Position numbers and translations under genes: made by a program
Assembly: GCA_037976565.1 (NCBI GenBank)
Contig: CP137670.1
Coordinates: forward strand, 13,850,600-13,914,599
Direction of reading: 5' to 3'
Length of the DNA: 64,000 nt
Source: Mesocentrotus franciscanus
Lineage: Eukaryota; Echinodermata; Echinoidea; Camarodonta; Strongylocentrotidae
The notes under the pieces: model-generated
What the model was told of the DNA's origin: nothing
Database searches by the model: none
The model's input: the letters and a program-made list of their open reading frames with translations, nothing else
Shown here: positions 22,650-33,695 of the stretch, piece by piece
Layout: each line of letters starts with the position of its first letter
Numbering within the stretch: position 1 is the stretch's first letter

Positions 22650-23340
22650 TTTTATCGGGCTACAGGTCTAAAAGTGACAATAAAAGAAAAGATTGGTTAC
22701 TTGAAAACGTAGATTATTTACCCGTTGCATAATAACCAGGCGACATTTCGATTAATTGCGCAATGATTATAACCCTTTCGCAACAATCATTCCACATTTT
22801 GTAGTTTGGCTTAACAACTTTTGATCCAGAGCCCTACAAAATCTGCAAGATGCATGGGTAGAACGGGTATTTCTGGAAACATTGCGTCATTTTTCGTTTC
22901 ATGACCGTTATTGCGTTTGATGCCAGGAACTCTTAAAAGAAAAATATGCTTTAAAATCCTTATATTAGCAACACGTTGAAAGAATAACATCATTGTTTTT
23001 CGATCAAAAATGGGTCTTTATAAAAAGAATATTTCGACACCGTAGTGGCCTATATGTTATGTTTTCAGAGACATTTTTAAAACAATGTATCAATAAAGGA
23101 AAAATATATCATTGTTGCCAATTTGGAGAACAATATGTGATAAATTTAGCCCTCAAAAATAAATCCTGTCCTGAAAGGGATAACGACGCTTATTGAGCCT
23201 CTGAAGGTAATTGCTTGCGTCAGTACTTAATTTAATGCGATTTTTGCAATGTTCAATTTACATTAAAATTCACTTTTCGTACGATTCCGTGACGTATTCA
23301 GACCTTGGCCTCAGGAGAGGGGTAAATATTTCAACTTATG
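22650..23340. other. SULT copy A upstream region
   Basis: Sequence upstream of the SULT start codon, presumably promoter or a 5' untranslated exon. Homology with block C stops at 22852, so only about 200 bases of upstream sequence are shared. No TATA-like element was assigned. Confidence 0.35.
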
Positions 23341-23753
23341 CCTAGGTCACATTTGCCGCGGCGGCCGTAGGGTCTAAAGTATCTACGGCCAATAGCAATT
23401 ATAGGGCCGCCGCAGCATTTCCACGGCCACATACGGTAACAGTCACATATGTTAGGGTAGCCGCACGGCGTATTTTTAAATTGTGGAGACAGAAAACCTG
23501 CGGCTGCCGTATGGCCTTTGAAGTGATGACGCACGGTGGCCTTAAGGCGTCCCTGCGGTGTCCGTAGGTTTTTGACAAATACTAAGGCAGACGCAAGGCC
23601 ACCGTACGCCCGAAGTATGGTCGCCGTGGGACCGCTCTACGGCATGGCTACGGTGTGTCTAATTGTCTAATTGCTGCGGCCGCCGCAGGTATCTCTCGAT
23701 TTCTTGGGCCTACGGCCGCCGTAGCCTAGCCGAAGAGCAAATGTGACCTGGGC
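23341..23753. mobile_element. GC-rich foldback element
   Basis: Terminal inverted sequences CCTAGGTCACATTTGC and GCAAATGTGACCTGGG bracket about 410 bases that are markedly GC- and CpG-rich against an AT-rich background. GGCCGCCG, CGGCCGTAG and similar strings recur in both orientations, so much of the element can fold on itself. There is no plausible coding frame. Confidence 0.7.
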
Positions 23754-24850
23754 GTTACTGTGATCCATATGAAGGATTAACCTGATTTACATCACGTGAG
23801 CATCGCAAAATTACCTGTCATATTCAAGATAACAAGATTGACTTTAAAAAATTCAATCTGTGATTTCTCGTTTTATTTATATATTTATTCTATTGATGTA
23901 TTTACTTGTTTATGCATTCATTTATTTTTACTTAATTTTCCGCAATATCATTCTATTCTAACAATAATTATTTATATACGATCAAATTGCATAATCATAC
24001 ACACTCTTCAAGTACTAAACACAAATAAATCTACCTGTTCTCATACATTGATCCTGTTAGCTTTCCGGGGTTCTGTTTCTGAAATTGTCACTAAGAACAT
24101 CATCTGGAAAACTTTCATTACGTTACTATCTCTAAAAGAAACTTTCCTTACTTCCGTGCTTTATTTACAAGCGCAATATCGCTCTTCATGGATCTCATAG
24201 TACTTACTTGGCTACTAATATCTGAACCAACGAATGACTATAACATTGAGATATCAGTCAATCTAGCATAGCTTCTAATAATATAACTCATCCCTTATCG
24301 CAATAGAGCAATTAGGGATGAGGTCTACTAATGATCATACGCATTAAAAATTGCCCTACTTCCTTATAAATTTTTGTTTAAAGAATCATAACAACACAAC
24401 TTATAGAGACTGCAAAAATAATATCAATAGCACATAATTTCTGCTAATCGATGACTAGGTGTATAACTGGCATTGCTACTTTATTACATTGCGAAAATTT
24501 ATAAGATTAGAGATACTAAATTTACATCAAGCACAGAGTTTGCTTAACTTTTTCTTGGAACACTTGAATGGTTATGAAACATGTTTGTGTTTCTAGTCTT
24601 CAAATATTAATATTATTCTGCATCAAAGATAAAATATTAATTTCTATTGTGGTATATACAGGCATGAACTTACTTTAATACATAAAAATATACATTTTTT
24701 TACCAAGAATGTACACCATGGTATCACAATTTTAACAAACACGTCAACGTTAAAAATAAAGATTAAAGCAATTCTCGTCAATTGGCTGTATCCTGAGTGC
24801 GATGTATATAATTGTTTTTGAGTCATATTTGTATTTGCCTGTAGTTGAAG
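23754..24850. other. Intergenic, nothing recognised
   Basis: AT-rich sequence without supported exons. The longest open frame (23796-24200) is hydrophobic, AT-driven and lacks recognisable motifs. Confidence 0.4.
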
Positions 24851-24860
24851 AATAGATACA

Positions 24861-26899
24861 GTGCATAAACTGGAATATGTGGAGATGTGGAGAAATCGAG
24901 TGGAAGCTAAGGAATCCACTGATGGAAACACAATGATGGCAAATCTTCACCAACTTCTAGACACAAAATATCGGCAATACTTTGATCTTATCACAGTCAA
25001 ACGACGTCCCAACGATAAACCACGGATGAATGATGCCATCCGACGGACCATTAATCAGTGCAATGTCAGCTATAAGCGAGGTGATGACTCATTTCGTAGC
25101 GTCAGAAATAAAGTTCAATGAGAAATCAGCTCTGCCAAGAAAAGTCTCTATAGCAGGAAAGTAGAACATCTGATAAAAAGTGAACCTGGGAAATGGCACC
25201 AGCAAATTCGCCACCTAGCAGGACTAAAGAAACAGTCTCTCAGCTTTCCAGCCGACAACTCCGACTTGGAAATGCGAATGAAATAAACGCTCATTTTAGC
25301 CGGATTTGCTCGGCCCTTCCATCTCTCGACACGGCTTCGTTGCCGGACTACCTCCCTGCGCCGACACCACCTCCAATCATCGAGCGACAAAAGGTCTTTG
25401 AATGCCTACGCAAAGTCAATGTCTCCAAGGCTGGTCACCCGAACGACTGCCCAACGCGCCTCTTCAAGGAATTTGCGTACGAACTGTCTGAACCGCTCAC
25501 CCACCTTTTCAACTGCTGTTTGAAAAATGAATGTTTCCCACATATCTGGAAAAATGCATCAGTGTGTCCGGTGCCGAAGGTCCAGCCTGCAACGACGCCT
25601 GACCAACTGAGGCCCATTTCTATCACATCAGTATTGGCACGAGTGTTTGAGGGATTCCTTGCCCGTTGGGTTATTGAAGATGTACACCATGCTATTGATC
25701 CCCAACAGTTTGGGAACATGCCCGGAACATCAATTTGCCATTACCCAATCAGTTCTTGGATAATGCTCATCGGGGAATCGACCGACCTGGGAAGTATGTT
25801 AACTTATGCATGATCGATTTTAGCATGGAGCTAAAAGTCTTTTAGCTCCATGATTTTAGCAAAGCTTTTTGATCACATCAACCATGTCACAGCCTTCAGA
25901 AAAATGATTGACATAGGAGTTGACCGCTCCATACTTCCGACTATTTGTAGTTTCCTGACGCAAAGAACGCAGACTGCACGATATCGCGGGGTTACGTCAA
26001 ATCTTTCCCACCTCACTTGTGGTGTTCCTCAGGGAACTAAGCTAGGACCCATTATCTTCCTGATAATGTTTAATGATGCCGCGTTGTCTACAGAAAACCG
26101 CTGGAAATATGTTGATGATCTACGCCTTCTAGAGGTTGTCAAGAAATCGGACCCTCCGCAGTTACAAACACACATTGATTCTTTTGTCGACTGGTGTGGA
26201 ATAAACGACATGAGGCCCAATCCAACAAAGTGCAAAATCATGCTGATCTCATTCTTGCGCAATGCACCGCCTGCCCTCAGTTGGAGATCAAAGGTGTTCA
26301 ACTTGAAGTGGTATCTCACGTGAAATTGCTTGGTATAACAACCCAAGATGACCTTAAATGGGATCGATCAACACATTAAAACCATCGTCAAAAACGCATC
26401 ACGCAACCTATCAAAACTGAGTAAACTGAAAAGGAACGGTGTCAACACTCAGGACTTGGTATTGATATACATGATGTACATTCGTCTATGTCTTGAATTT
26501 GGTGTACCCGTTTGGTCATCGAGCTTAACTGTTGTCCAAGCAAACAGCATTGAGCGGCTGCAGAGGAGAGCATTGGGTATAATCCCGGATACATTTCCCG
26601 ACACAATGTCTTATGCGCAACTCCTGCAGTCACTGGGTATTGTCAGACTGTCGGAACGACGCTCTGTTCTTTGTGAAAAGTTTGCCAAATCCCTGCTGAT
26701 TTCAGACCGCCACCGCCATCTCTTGCCTGAAACTAGACAAACCATCTCGCGACGCACTCTCCGCAACTCTCTTCAGCTCAATACCCCCAAAATGAGAATA
26801 GAGCGTTACAGGCAATCTCCCATTCCCCACTTCACACGAATCTTGAATTCAAATCTGTAGTTATGTTTACCCCATATTATCATGCCAATTAACCAGACG
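24861..26899 (+). mobile_element. Broken non-LTR retrotransposon with reverse transcriptase
   Basis: Frames at 24861-25121, 25193-25813, 25850-26323 and 26194-26860 together give one endonuclease-linker, RT and C-terminal region: linker with PRMNDAIRRTINQCN; RT motifs with CLRKVNVSKAGHPND, LRPISITSVLARVFE, the GVPQGTKLGPIIF block and the catalytic YVDD (WKYVDDLRLLE); then a C-terminal LEFGVPVWSSSLT and RLQRRALGI segment ending in a stop after ILNSNL. Several frameshifts, one premature stop and a 36-bp hairpin insertion at 25825-25860 make it inactive. The endonuclease is absent, so it is 5' truncated. The clade is within the CR1/Jockey/I group; not resolved further. Confidence 0.85.
25816..25860 (+). 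repeat. 27-bp perfect hairpin flanked by a 9-bp duplication
   Basis: GATTTTAGC at 25816-25824 and 25852-25860 flanks a perfect hairpin: arm ATGGAGCTAAAA, loop GTC, arm TTTTAGCTCCAT. Removing 36 bases restores the RT coding order IDFSKAFDHIN. The insertion carries an in-frame TAG. Confidence 0.85.
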
Positions 26900-27023
26900 A
26901 GAACGTGGACTGCCACGGTGACATCCTTTTAAGGTAATGTGACGTCCTTTTAAGGCACTGCCGGGCACGGGCCAGTGCCACACGTTGCAGTCCACTACGT
27001 CGACGTGCAAATCTAAAAGTCCC

Positions 27024-27630
27024 TAATGAAGGTAAAAAGACGACGGTTGGGCCTCATCCCACACCCTCCCCTTTCCCCTGGCGCGCCCCCAGTGCCTGAA
27101 ACCTTACTATGTCACTGTCCAGCGCTTCTAGAAAAGGGGGAGGGCCTTGGGGCTAAAAGCCCCCCCCCCACACACACACACACGCACACAAACACACAGT
27201 AAGAATGTAAGAATCGTCAATTCTCTTCCCCAGGCCATACCCCTCCCCAAAGCCATAAAAATTCCCTGAAATAATTCTAGAACCTCGCACGCCACTCTCT
27301 GAAAATGCTAAATTTACCACAGAAAAGAAAAAGATATAATCGTTTTAAAACTTACTTTCAGCAGAAGAAATTCTGTTAACTTTCACGTAATAAACAAACT
27401 GTTCATAATCAATGTCACTTGGATTTATCGAGAACTGACAACAAATGAAAGAAATTATCAAGAACATTAATTTATATAGCTTGTGTCGCGTCCATCACCA
27501 TTTACGAGGCCAAGGAGAAATAGAGTCTCATTTTCAAATATAAAAGTGGATCATTGATTGTAATATCGCAAAGGTCTTGCTCAGATATGATGCAGTAAAC
27601 TAACACACACAAAAAGGGCGGGTGCGTTTT
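27024..27630. repeat. Direct repeat, left copy, flanking the minisatellite
   Basis: Collinear with 28745-29385 at roughly 85-90% identity by eye: the shared order is AATGAAGGTAAAAAGACGAC, CTGGCGCGCCCC, a (CA)n run, AGTAAGAAT, then CATCACCATTTACGAGGCCA. A fragment of the same family is at 61613-61680. The nature of the family is not known. Confidence 0.65.
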
Positions 27631-28224
27631 TTATTCTGTATTTTCTGTAGAAGGGCTATGGAGCATGATAAAGAAAACACTAGGTTGCAGACATTGTATT
27701 TTCTTATATATTAACTTTAGAAGGTCTATGGAGCATAATAAAGAAAAAACTGGGTTGCAGACATTGTATTTTCTAATGTATTTTCTGTAGAAGGTCTATG
27801 AAGCATGATAAAGAAAACACTGGGTTGCAGAAATTGTATTTTCTTATATATTTGCTTTAGAAGGTCTATGGAGCATAATAAAGAAAACACTGGGTTGCAG
27901 ACATTGTATTTTCTTATATATTTTCTTTAGAAGGTCTATGGAGCATGATAAAGTAAAAACTGGGTTGCAGATATTGTATTTTCTTCTGTATTGTCTGTAG
28001 AAGGTCTATGGAGCATGATAACAAAAACACTGGGTTGCAGACATTGTATGTTCTTATATATTTTCTTTAGAAGGTCTATGGAGCATGATAAAGTAAAAGC
28101 TGGGTTGCAGGTATTGTATTTTCTTCTGTATTTTCTGTAGAAGGTCTATAGAGCATGATAAAGTAAACACTGGGTTGCAGATATATTTTATTTTCTTATG
28201 TATTTTCTGTAGAAGGTCTATGGA
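27631..28224 (+). repeat. Minisatellite, 70-bp unit, about 8 copies
   Basis: The string GAGCATGATA or close variants recurs at 27661, 27731, 27801, 27871, 27941, 28011, 28081 and 28151, an exact 70-base period; the last unit is 71. Other unit landmarks are TGGGTTGCAGACATTGTATT and TAGAAGGTCTATG. Variant bases alternate between units, suggesting a 140-bp higher-order pattern. The unit is not a multiple of three and is not coding. Confidence 0.9.
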
Positions 28225-28744
28225 GTGGGCATGAAGGTCGTGACCCCCAGTGAACCCCAACCTTGAAAGAAACACAATTTCTCATTCTATTGAGACTTAC
28301 TAGCACAAAAAACCTTTAAAAGGGTAAAAAGAAGATAATCCAATATGAGATATTCATCGTTAACAATTTAAATAAGACTTAACAGAATATACTATTTATT
28401 GGTGACATACAAGTTTTAAAAAACCATCAACACTCAGAAAATATGATTTCCTAAGCCTTCCAGACCAGATCATTTAAATGTATGCATATCCCAAATCATG
28501 AAATTGAAGAAATCTTATTTCTGACTTCCGACTTTCACCATTATTTTACATTGGTGCCTTTAACATTGATACAAGAAAAATGTTACAAGTCGAAAGACCA
28601 AGCATCATCTCTACAAAGAAGATGATAACTGAATCTCTCAAACACGTACCTCATACCCTCCCCTCCCCGTATTACATAGCAAACACACACACACTGTGAC
28701 ACACACACACGCACGCACACATACAAAGAGAGAAAGACAAAGAG

Positions 28745-29385
28745 GAAATGAAGGTAAAAAGACGACGATTGGGCCTCATCCCACACCCTCCCTTTTCGGT
28801 TCCTTGTTAATCTGCATACCATCCACTAACAGATCAGTATCCCTTAATTCCCCCTTTCCCTGGCGCGCCCCAGTGCTTGGAACCTTACTATGTCACTGTC
28901 CAGCGCTTCTAGACAGAGATGGGGGACTGGGGCTTAACCCCCACACACACACACACACAGTAAGAATATACGAACCTTCAATTCTCCTCCCCATACCCCT
29001 CCCCAAAGCCATAAAAATAATTCCAGAATCTCGCATGCTACTCTCTGAAAATGCTAAATTTACCGTAGAAAAGATAAAGATATAATCGATTTAACACTTG
29101 CTTTCAGCAGAAGAAAATGCTGGACTTCACGTAATAAACAAACAGTTTAGAATCAATTAATGTCACTTGGATTTATCGAGAAGTGACGAAAAATGAAAGA
29201 AATCATCAAGAACATTAATTTATATAGCTTGTGTCGCGTCCATCACCATTTACGAGGCCAAGGAGAAATAGAGTCTCATTTTCAAATATAAAAGTAAGAT
29301 CATTAAATTTGATATCGCAAAGGTCATTATAAGATATGGTGCGTTACTACCCACAAACAAAACAAAAAAGGCGGACGCGGTTTTT
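28745..29385. repeat. Direct repeat, right copy, flanking the minisatellite
   Basis: Counterpart of 27024-27630 with an extra 70-base segment near 28796-28850. Both copies contain CTTGTGTCGCGTCCATCACC near their right end. It contains a (CA)n run at 28943-28960. Confidence 0.65.
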
Positions 29386-29485
29386 TTAACGTGGGAATGA
29401 ATGCCAACTGCGCGAAACAAAGAACTTACAGGTATCCAGTGAGCTCTGTGTTATGAGATATAGAAATGTGATGTGTAGTGCACGT

Positions 29486-29760
29486 CATCAATGCACGTCA
29501 TCATTTAAACAAAAAATTAAAAAACTGGCGCGGTCTTGCCGCGTCATATCTGAGCGAGCCTGAAGCCAAATCAAATTTCCAAGGGGATGCTGGGTCCCTG
29601 CGTTTTAGTATGCGCATAGAGCCCATCGTTAATTGTGTTATCACTATCAGGTTATTTTTGCCAGGTTTTGATTGAGCGAGGTCAAAACAACAACATTTTA
29701 TTGGGAAGGGAATGATATGCAAGATGTTTTAAACAGTATCTTTTTTAAAGACATGTATTT
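29486..29760. repeat. Dispersed repeat related to 62840-63064, with an empty MITE site
   Basis: Shares ordered strings with 62840-63064, for example TTTTAGTATGCGCATA or TTTTAGTATGCACATA, and TTTTATTGGGAAGGGAATGA. At 29745-29748 it has an unoccupied TTAA exactly where the other copy carries the family 2 MITE. Confidence 0.7.
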
Positions 29761-29842
29761 TTCTCAGAACTCAACCTTCTCTTTAAGTGTTGTAAATTTA
29801 ATCAATTTTTTTAGAATTAGAAGTAGAACCTAATAGCTAGAA

Positions 29843-29993
29843 TCCTAGGGGCCGTTTCTCGAAACTGTCATAAGTCTAACTTCTTAGACATCCTATTGAA
29901 ACGTGTGTTATAATATTAATAATTAACACGCGTTTCTATGGGATGTCCACGAACTTAGAATTATGATGGTTTCAAGAAACTGGCTCCTAGTGG
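29843..29993. mobile_element. Short foldback element (block B copy)
   Basis: Same element as 2489-2637, with CCTAG at both edges and inverted GTTTC-containing ends. Confidence 0.55.
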
Positions 29994-31876
29994 TCCATAG
30001 CACTCATACTGGTACTATCATAGACATAGACCCTAGTCTAGACAGAATATTAATTATTAGGCCCTTGAAAAATATTTTAATTTATTTTGCTGAAGGTGAT
30101 TCGGTCACAGATTATATTCATTACTATTTATTTCAATCATCAACTGATGATCATGGACAGACCATATCTTGTCGTCCCAACCAAATATTTGTCGTCTTTG
30201 GAAAGAAGAAAAATATCTTCAGACCCTGACCTGAGGCTGTACTGTAGTATAAGATTGCCAATTTCCTTTGTTTGCAATTTTGCTTGCTTGTTCGTTTGTT
30301 TTTTAAACAACAACATATAGACATTAATTGTGATAATGAAAAATCGCCTTATATTAATGATTTTTTGTCCCCCTCATTATTTTAGGTTTGAATAGAGTAC
30401 ACTGACAGAACCACCATGTTTGCCAGACCAGGACACAGATTCCTCTGTAAAATATCACAAATGTGAGCTTACGGCCTTACGTCAAATGATTTTCTTTTTG
30501 GTTTTTTTATTCGTTTAAATTGTTATTGAATTATTCCCTTTTCAGAAGGGACAAAGTCTTTTTGTGACAACGTATGAGTACAACACTAACCAAGTCTCTA
30601 TTGTTCTCTATTCCCCTCTCCTCTCTGCCTTATACCCCCTTTCCTACCCCTCTCTCAATCCCTATCTCTTTCTGCCACTTTGTTTATTCCTCATGTCTTT
30701 ATCACTAGCTTTCCCCCGTCTTCTTTCTATCTCCATCTTTATTCCCCCTCTCTCTCTCTCTTTCTCTCTTACGCTCCTCTCTTTTTGTCTGTCTCTGTCT
30801 ACATTAAATTCCTCTTTTTGACTCTCTCCCACTCCCCCCCCCCTCCCCTGTCCTTCACTTCATGTACTCATCTCCCTCTTTCCCTCTCTCGCTCCTTACA
30901 TATATTTCTTGTTACGCTAGTTTTTGTTTTTAATTTATATTACTTTGTTATACCTTTTTTTTTGCATTTTAACAGATGATAATCTAATATTGTCTGATTT
31001 ATTTATCGATGTTGTAAAAATTACGTTTTGCTTGTTGAGGTTTGGTTTCTACTATATGCTCATATTGTATTTGTTTTATTTTAATGATAAGGATACTAAT
31101 AATCTTCTTGATTGAAATGAGACCACCTAATCGAATAGTATCATTTTTAAAGAGATTGTGTAGGCGTGCTCCTCCCCTCTGTTCTCGATACAGCCTCAGG
31201 GTCAGGGGAAAACACTCCATTCCTCAGACTAGAACATTAACTGGGGGGCCCCGTGTGTACTAGGAGTCTAGGAATCTAATTCTTAGGAGAGTCACACCCT
31301 ATACAGGTTAATATGCTACACTTCTCGCAAAGAGTAGAGTCTTAACCTGGTGTTTAGTGTGCCTGCATACAAAACTGGTAATCTTTCTACAGATCTTCGT
31401 GATAGGCTGCATAGCCCTTTCAAGATGAACAGAAGAAGAAGAAGAATTTGGGTATTGTGGAATATTGACTGCAGGGGAATGTACAACCACAAAGATCATT
31501 TGAGTCTTAACCTATTGACTACCGAATTCTCGTATTACCCTTGTTGTTATTTGCATTCCTGTCCTGGAAGTAGTCTAAAACCTGTGCATTTATGTACGAC
31601 TTGTATGAACATGTCATCTTATCTGTACCCGGTAATTCTTGTATGTAACAAGATGTGTTCATACTGTCATATTAATATTCTACTTCTAGAAAGTTAATCC
31701 TGAGACTCTGACCAGTAGTACGCTTATCAAGAATGCTGCAGCCATGACGGTTGATTCAGCTTCGACGCTTCTAACCCAAACATTTGTAGCTGTCATTGAC
31801 AAATACAAGGATCTTGCACGGGTAAGAAAACAAGAGTAGGTATTCAATTAAATAGTTGTATTACATCATCATCATT

Positions 31877-32243
31877 AGTAGAGGTGTTGTGGTCGAGTGG
31901 ATATGTCACCGGACTGTGGATCACAAGGTGCACGGTTCAAGTACCGCCGCGGCACTAATGTCCTTTGCAAGACATTGATCTACATTTGCCACTCTCCACC
32001 CAGGTGTTAAATGGGTACCCGGTAGGATGCGAAAGTTATTGTGGTTTGATTAGCAAGTGGCGCTTGTAAAATGGCGACTGGCTGGATGCTCCCCAGGGAG
32101 TGGAGAATGTGCATACATTGTGTGCGATTAAGCATGAATCCGATGACCGGGGTAATAATATATATCTGTAAAGCGCATTGAGAGGGCCTGTGGTCCTGAA
32201 ATGCGCTATATAAGGACGAACTATTATTATTATTATTATTATT
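31877..32243 (+). mobile_element. tRNA-derived SINE (block B copy)
   Basis: Same insertion as 5176-5541, with A and B boxes and (ATT)n tail; the tail length differs by about one unit. Confidence 0.75.
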
Positions 32244-33205
32244 TGATTTTGCATGTAGCTTAGCTAAAGAAGTCTTATTCAGGTCACTTTTAAGTACTGT
32301 ATTTCAGTAAGCCAACTTTTAGCTAGAATTTATACTTACTAAATAACTAAATCATATTACAAAGCACATACAAATTGTGAAAGTACGCACATGAAAATTT
32401 TGTGGTAAATGTTAGAAGGCCCATAATAAATGGTTAAATATGCAACAACAACAAAATGACCCACAAAGTGGTCATTTCCTGTTGCAATATGTACGATGTT
32501 GTGAAATTCTAATGAAATGGCCATGTCCAAGGTATCTCTTCATAGTTGGAATGATCTATCCTCTAGTAGGGCTATCAACCTAATACAATTATCACATATA
32601 CTGAAATCTTACATGTGGTCATGAATGTGTGAGATAATATAGCTTGGACAAATATAACTCACCATGACTAGCTTTTTTTGTATAATCATCATGTACCCCT
32701 CTGTTTCCACATTTTATTGCAGGATATTGAACTACTGATTGGTAAAGTTGAGAGGCATCGACAAGTTGAGAAGATGGGTTATCATTCTGACGACCTTTGG
32801 GAAGAGATCGTAGAGGCAAGGGTCAACATCGATGATAGGAGGCATGAGCTACAGGTCAGTGTTAGATGGTGATTTATTTCCTGCTTTAATCCATCATTTG
32901 CCGTCACTGCAGATTGACACGATCATTCGTTTGCCACACACGCAGATAGACACAATACAATAGGCATCGATTATCAAAGGTTTTCTTTGTGCAACACAAT
33001 GACTTTGCAAAATTGCACATTTCCGGTCCTGATTAGCTCCTTAAAACCCTTTCAACGCCTTTATAGATTATTCTTGAATTGGAAACAGTTTATTAATTGT
33101 GAAGCCTTTGGTATACTATCCCATGATAAATGCAACATGGCACTGGGAAATAATTTGTGTGGCATATAAAGAGTTAATTCTTCAAAGAGAGGGTTAGAAT
33201 AATCT

Positions 33206-33486
33206 GGGGTGTGTTTCACAAAGACTAAGATCGACTTTAAGTTGGACTTAACTATGGCAGGCCATTCATGCCACTGTTTGCTCTCACCACTTACTGACAT
33301 TGGTCTCTCAAGAGACGTACAAATCATGGTCACAAATCTACAGAATTTACATTTTTTGATAATTCATTATTGAAGGAAAAAATATTATCTAAAGATCATA
33401 ATGGTGAGAGCAAACTGTGGCATGAATGGCCTGCCATAGTTAAGTCCAACTTAAAGTCAATTTTAGTCTTTGTGAAACACTCCCCT
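33206..33486. mobile_element. Foldback MITE with long arms (block B copy)
   Basis: Same insertion as 6505-6783, with two extra bases in the right terminus (ACACTCCCCTGG). Confidence 0.7.
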
Positions 33487-33545
33487 GGTCTTTTTGTTCA
33501 TGTGTACAAGATTGATTGCTTTATAACCCATTGGATACAGGAACC

Positions 33546-33695
33546 AGGGACCCGTTTCACAAAGCCTTTTTTCAATGACAAATGACATAAATCAGTGACA
33601 AATCTGCTGATAACCAATCAGAAGCAAAGATTTCAGTAGCTTATAACGAAAACTGTCATTTGTCACTGATGGCAAGTTTTGTGAAACGCCCCCAG
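33546..33695. mobile_element. Short foldback element (block B copy)
   Basis: Same insertion as 6843-6990. Confidence 0.5.

Larger units (their letters stand above)
2410..22852. repeat. Segmental duplication block A
   Basis: Base-for-base alignment by eye shows this block to be collinear with 29765-49116 (block B), and its last third with 49617-55685 (block C), differing by scattered substitutions and short indels. It contains the complete DIABLO gene and all six SULT exons. The left edge falls inside the terminal repeat of the MITE ending at 2431. Confidence 0.9.

Noticed and set aside
27631..28224. Possible CRISPR array from regular 70-bp repeats
   Set aside because: There are no alternating conserved repeats and unique spacers; the whole 70-bp unit is conserved, and the genome is eukaryotic.
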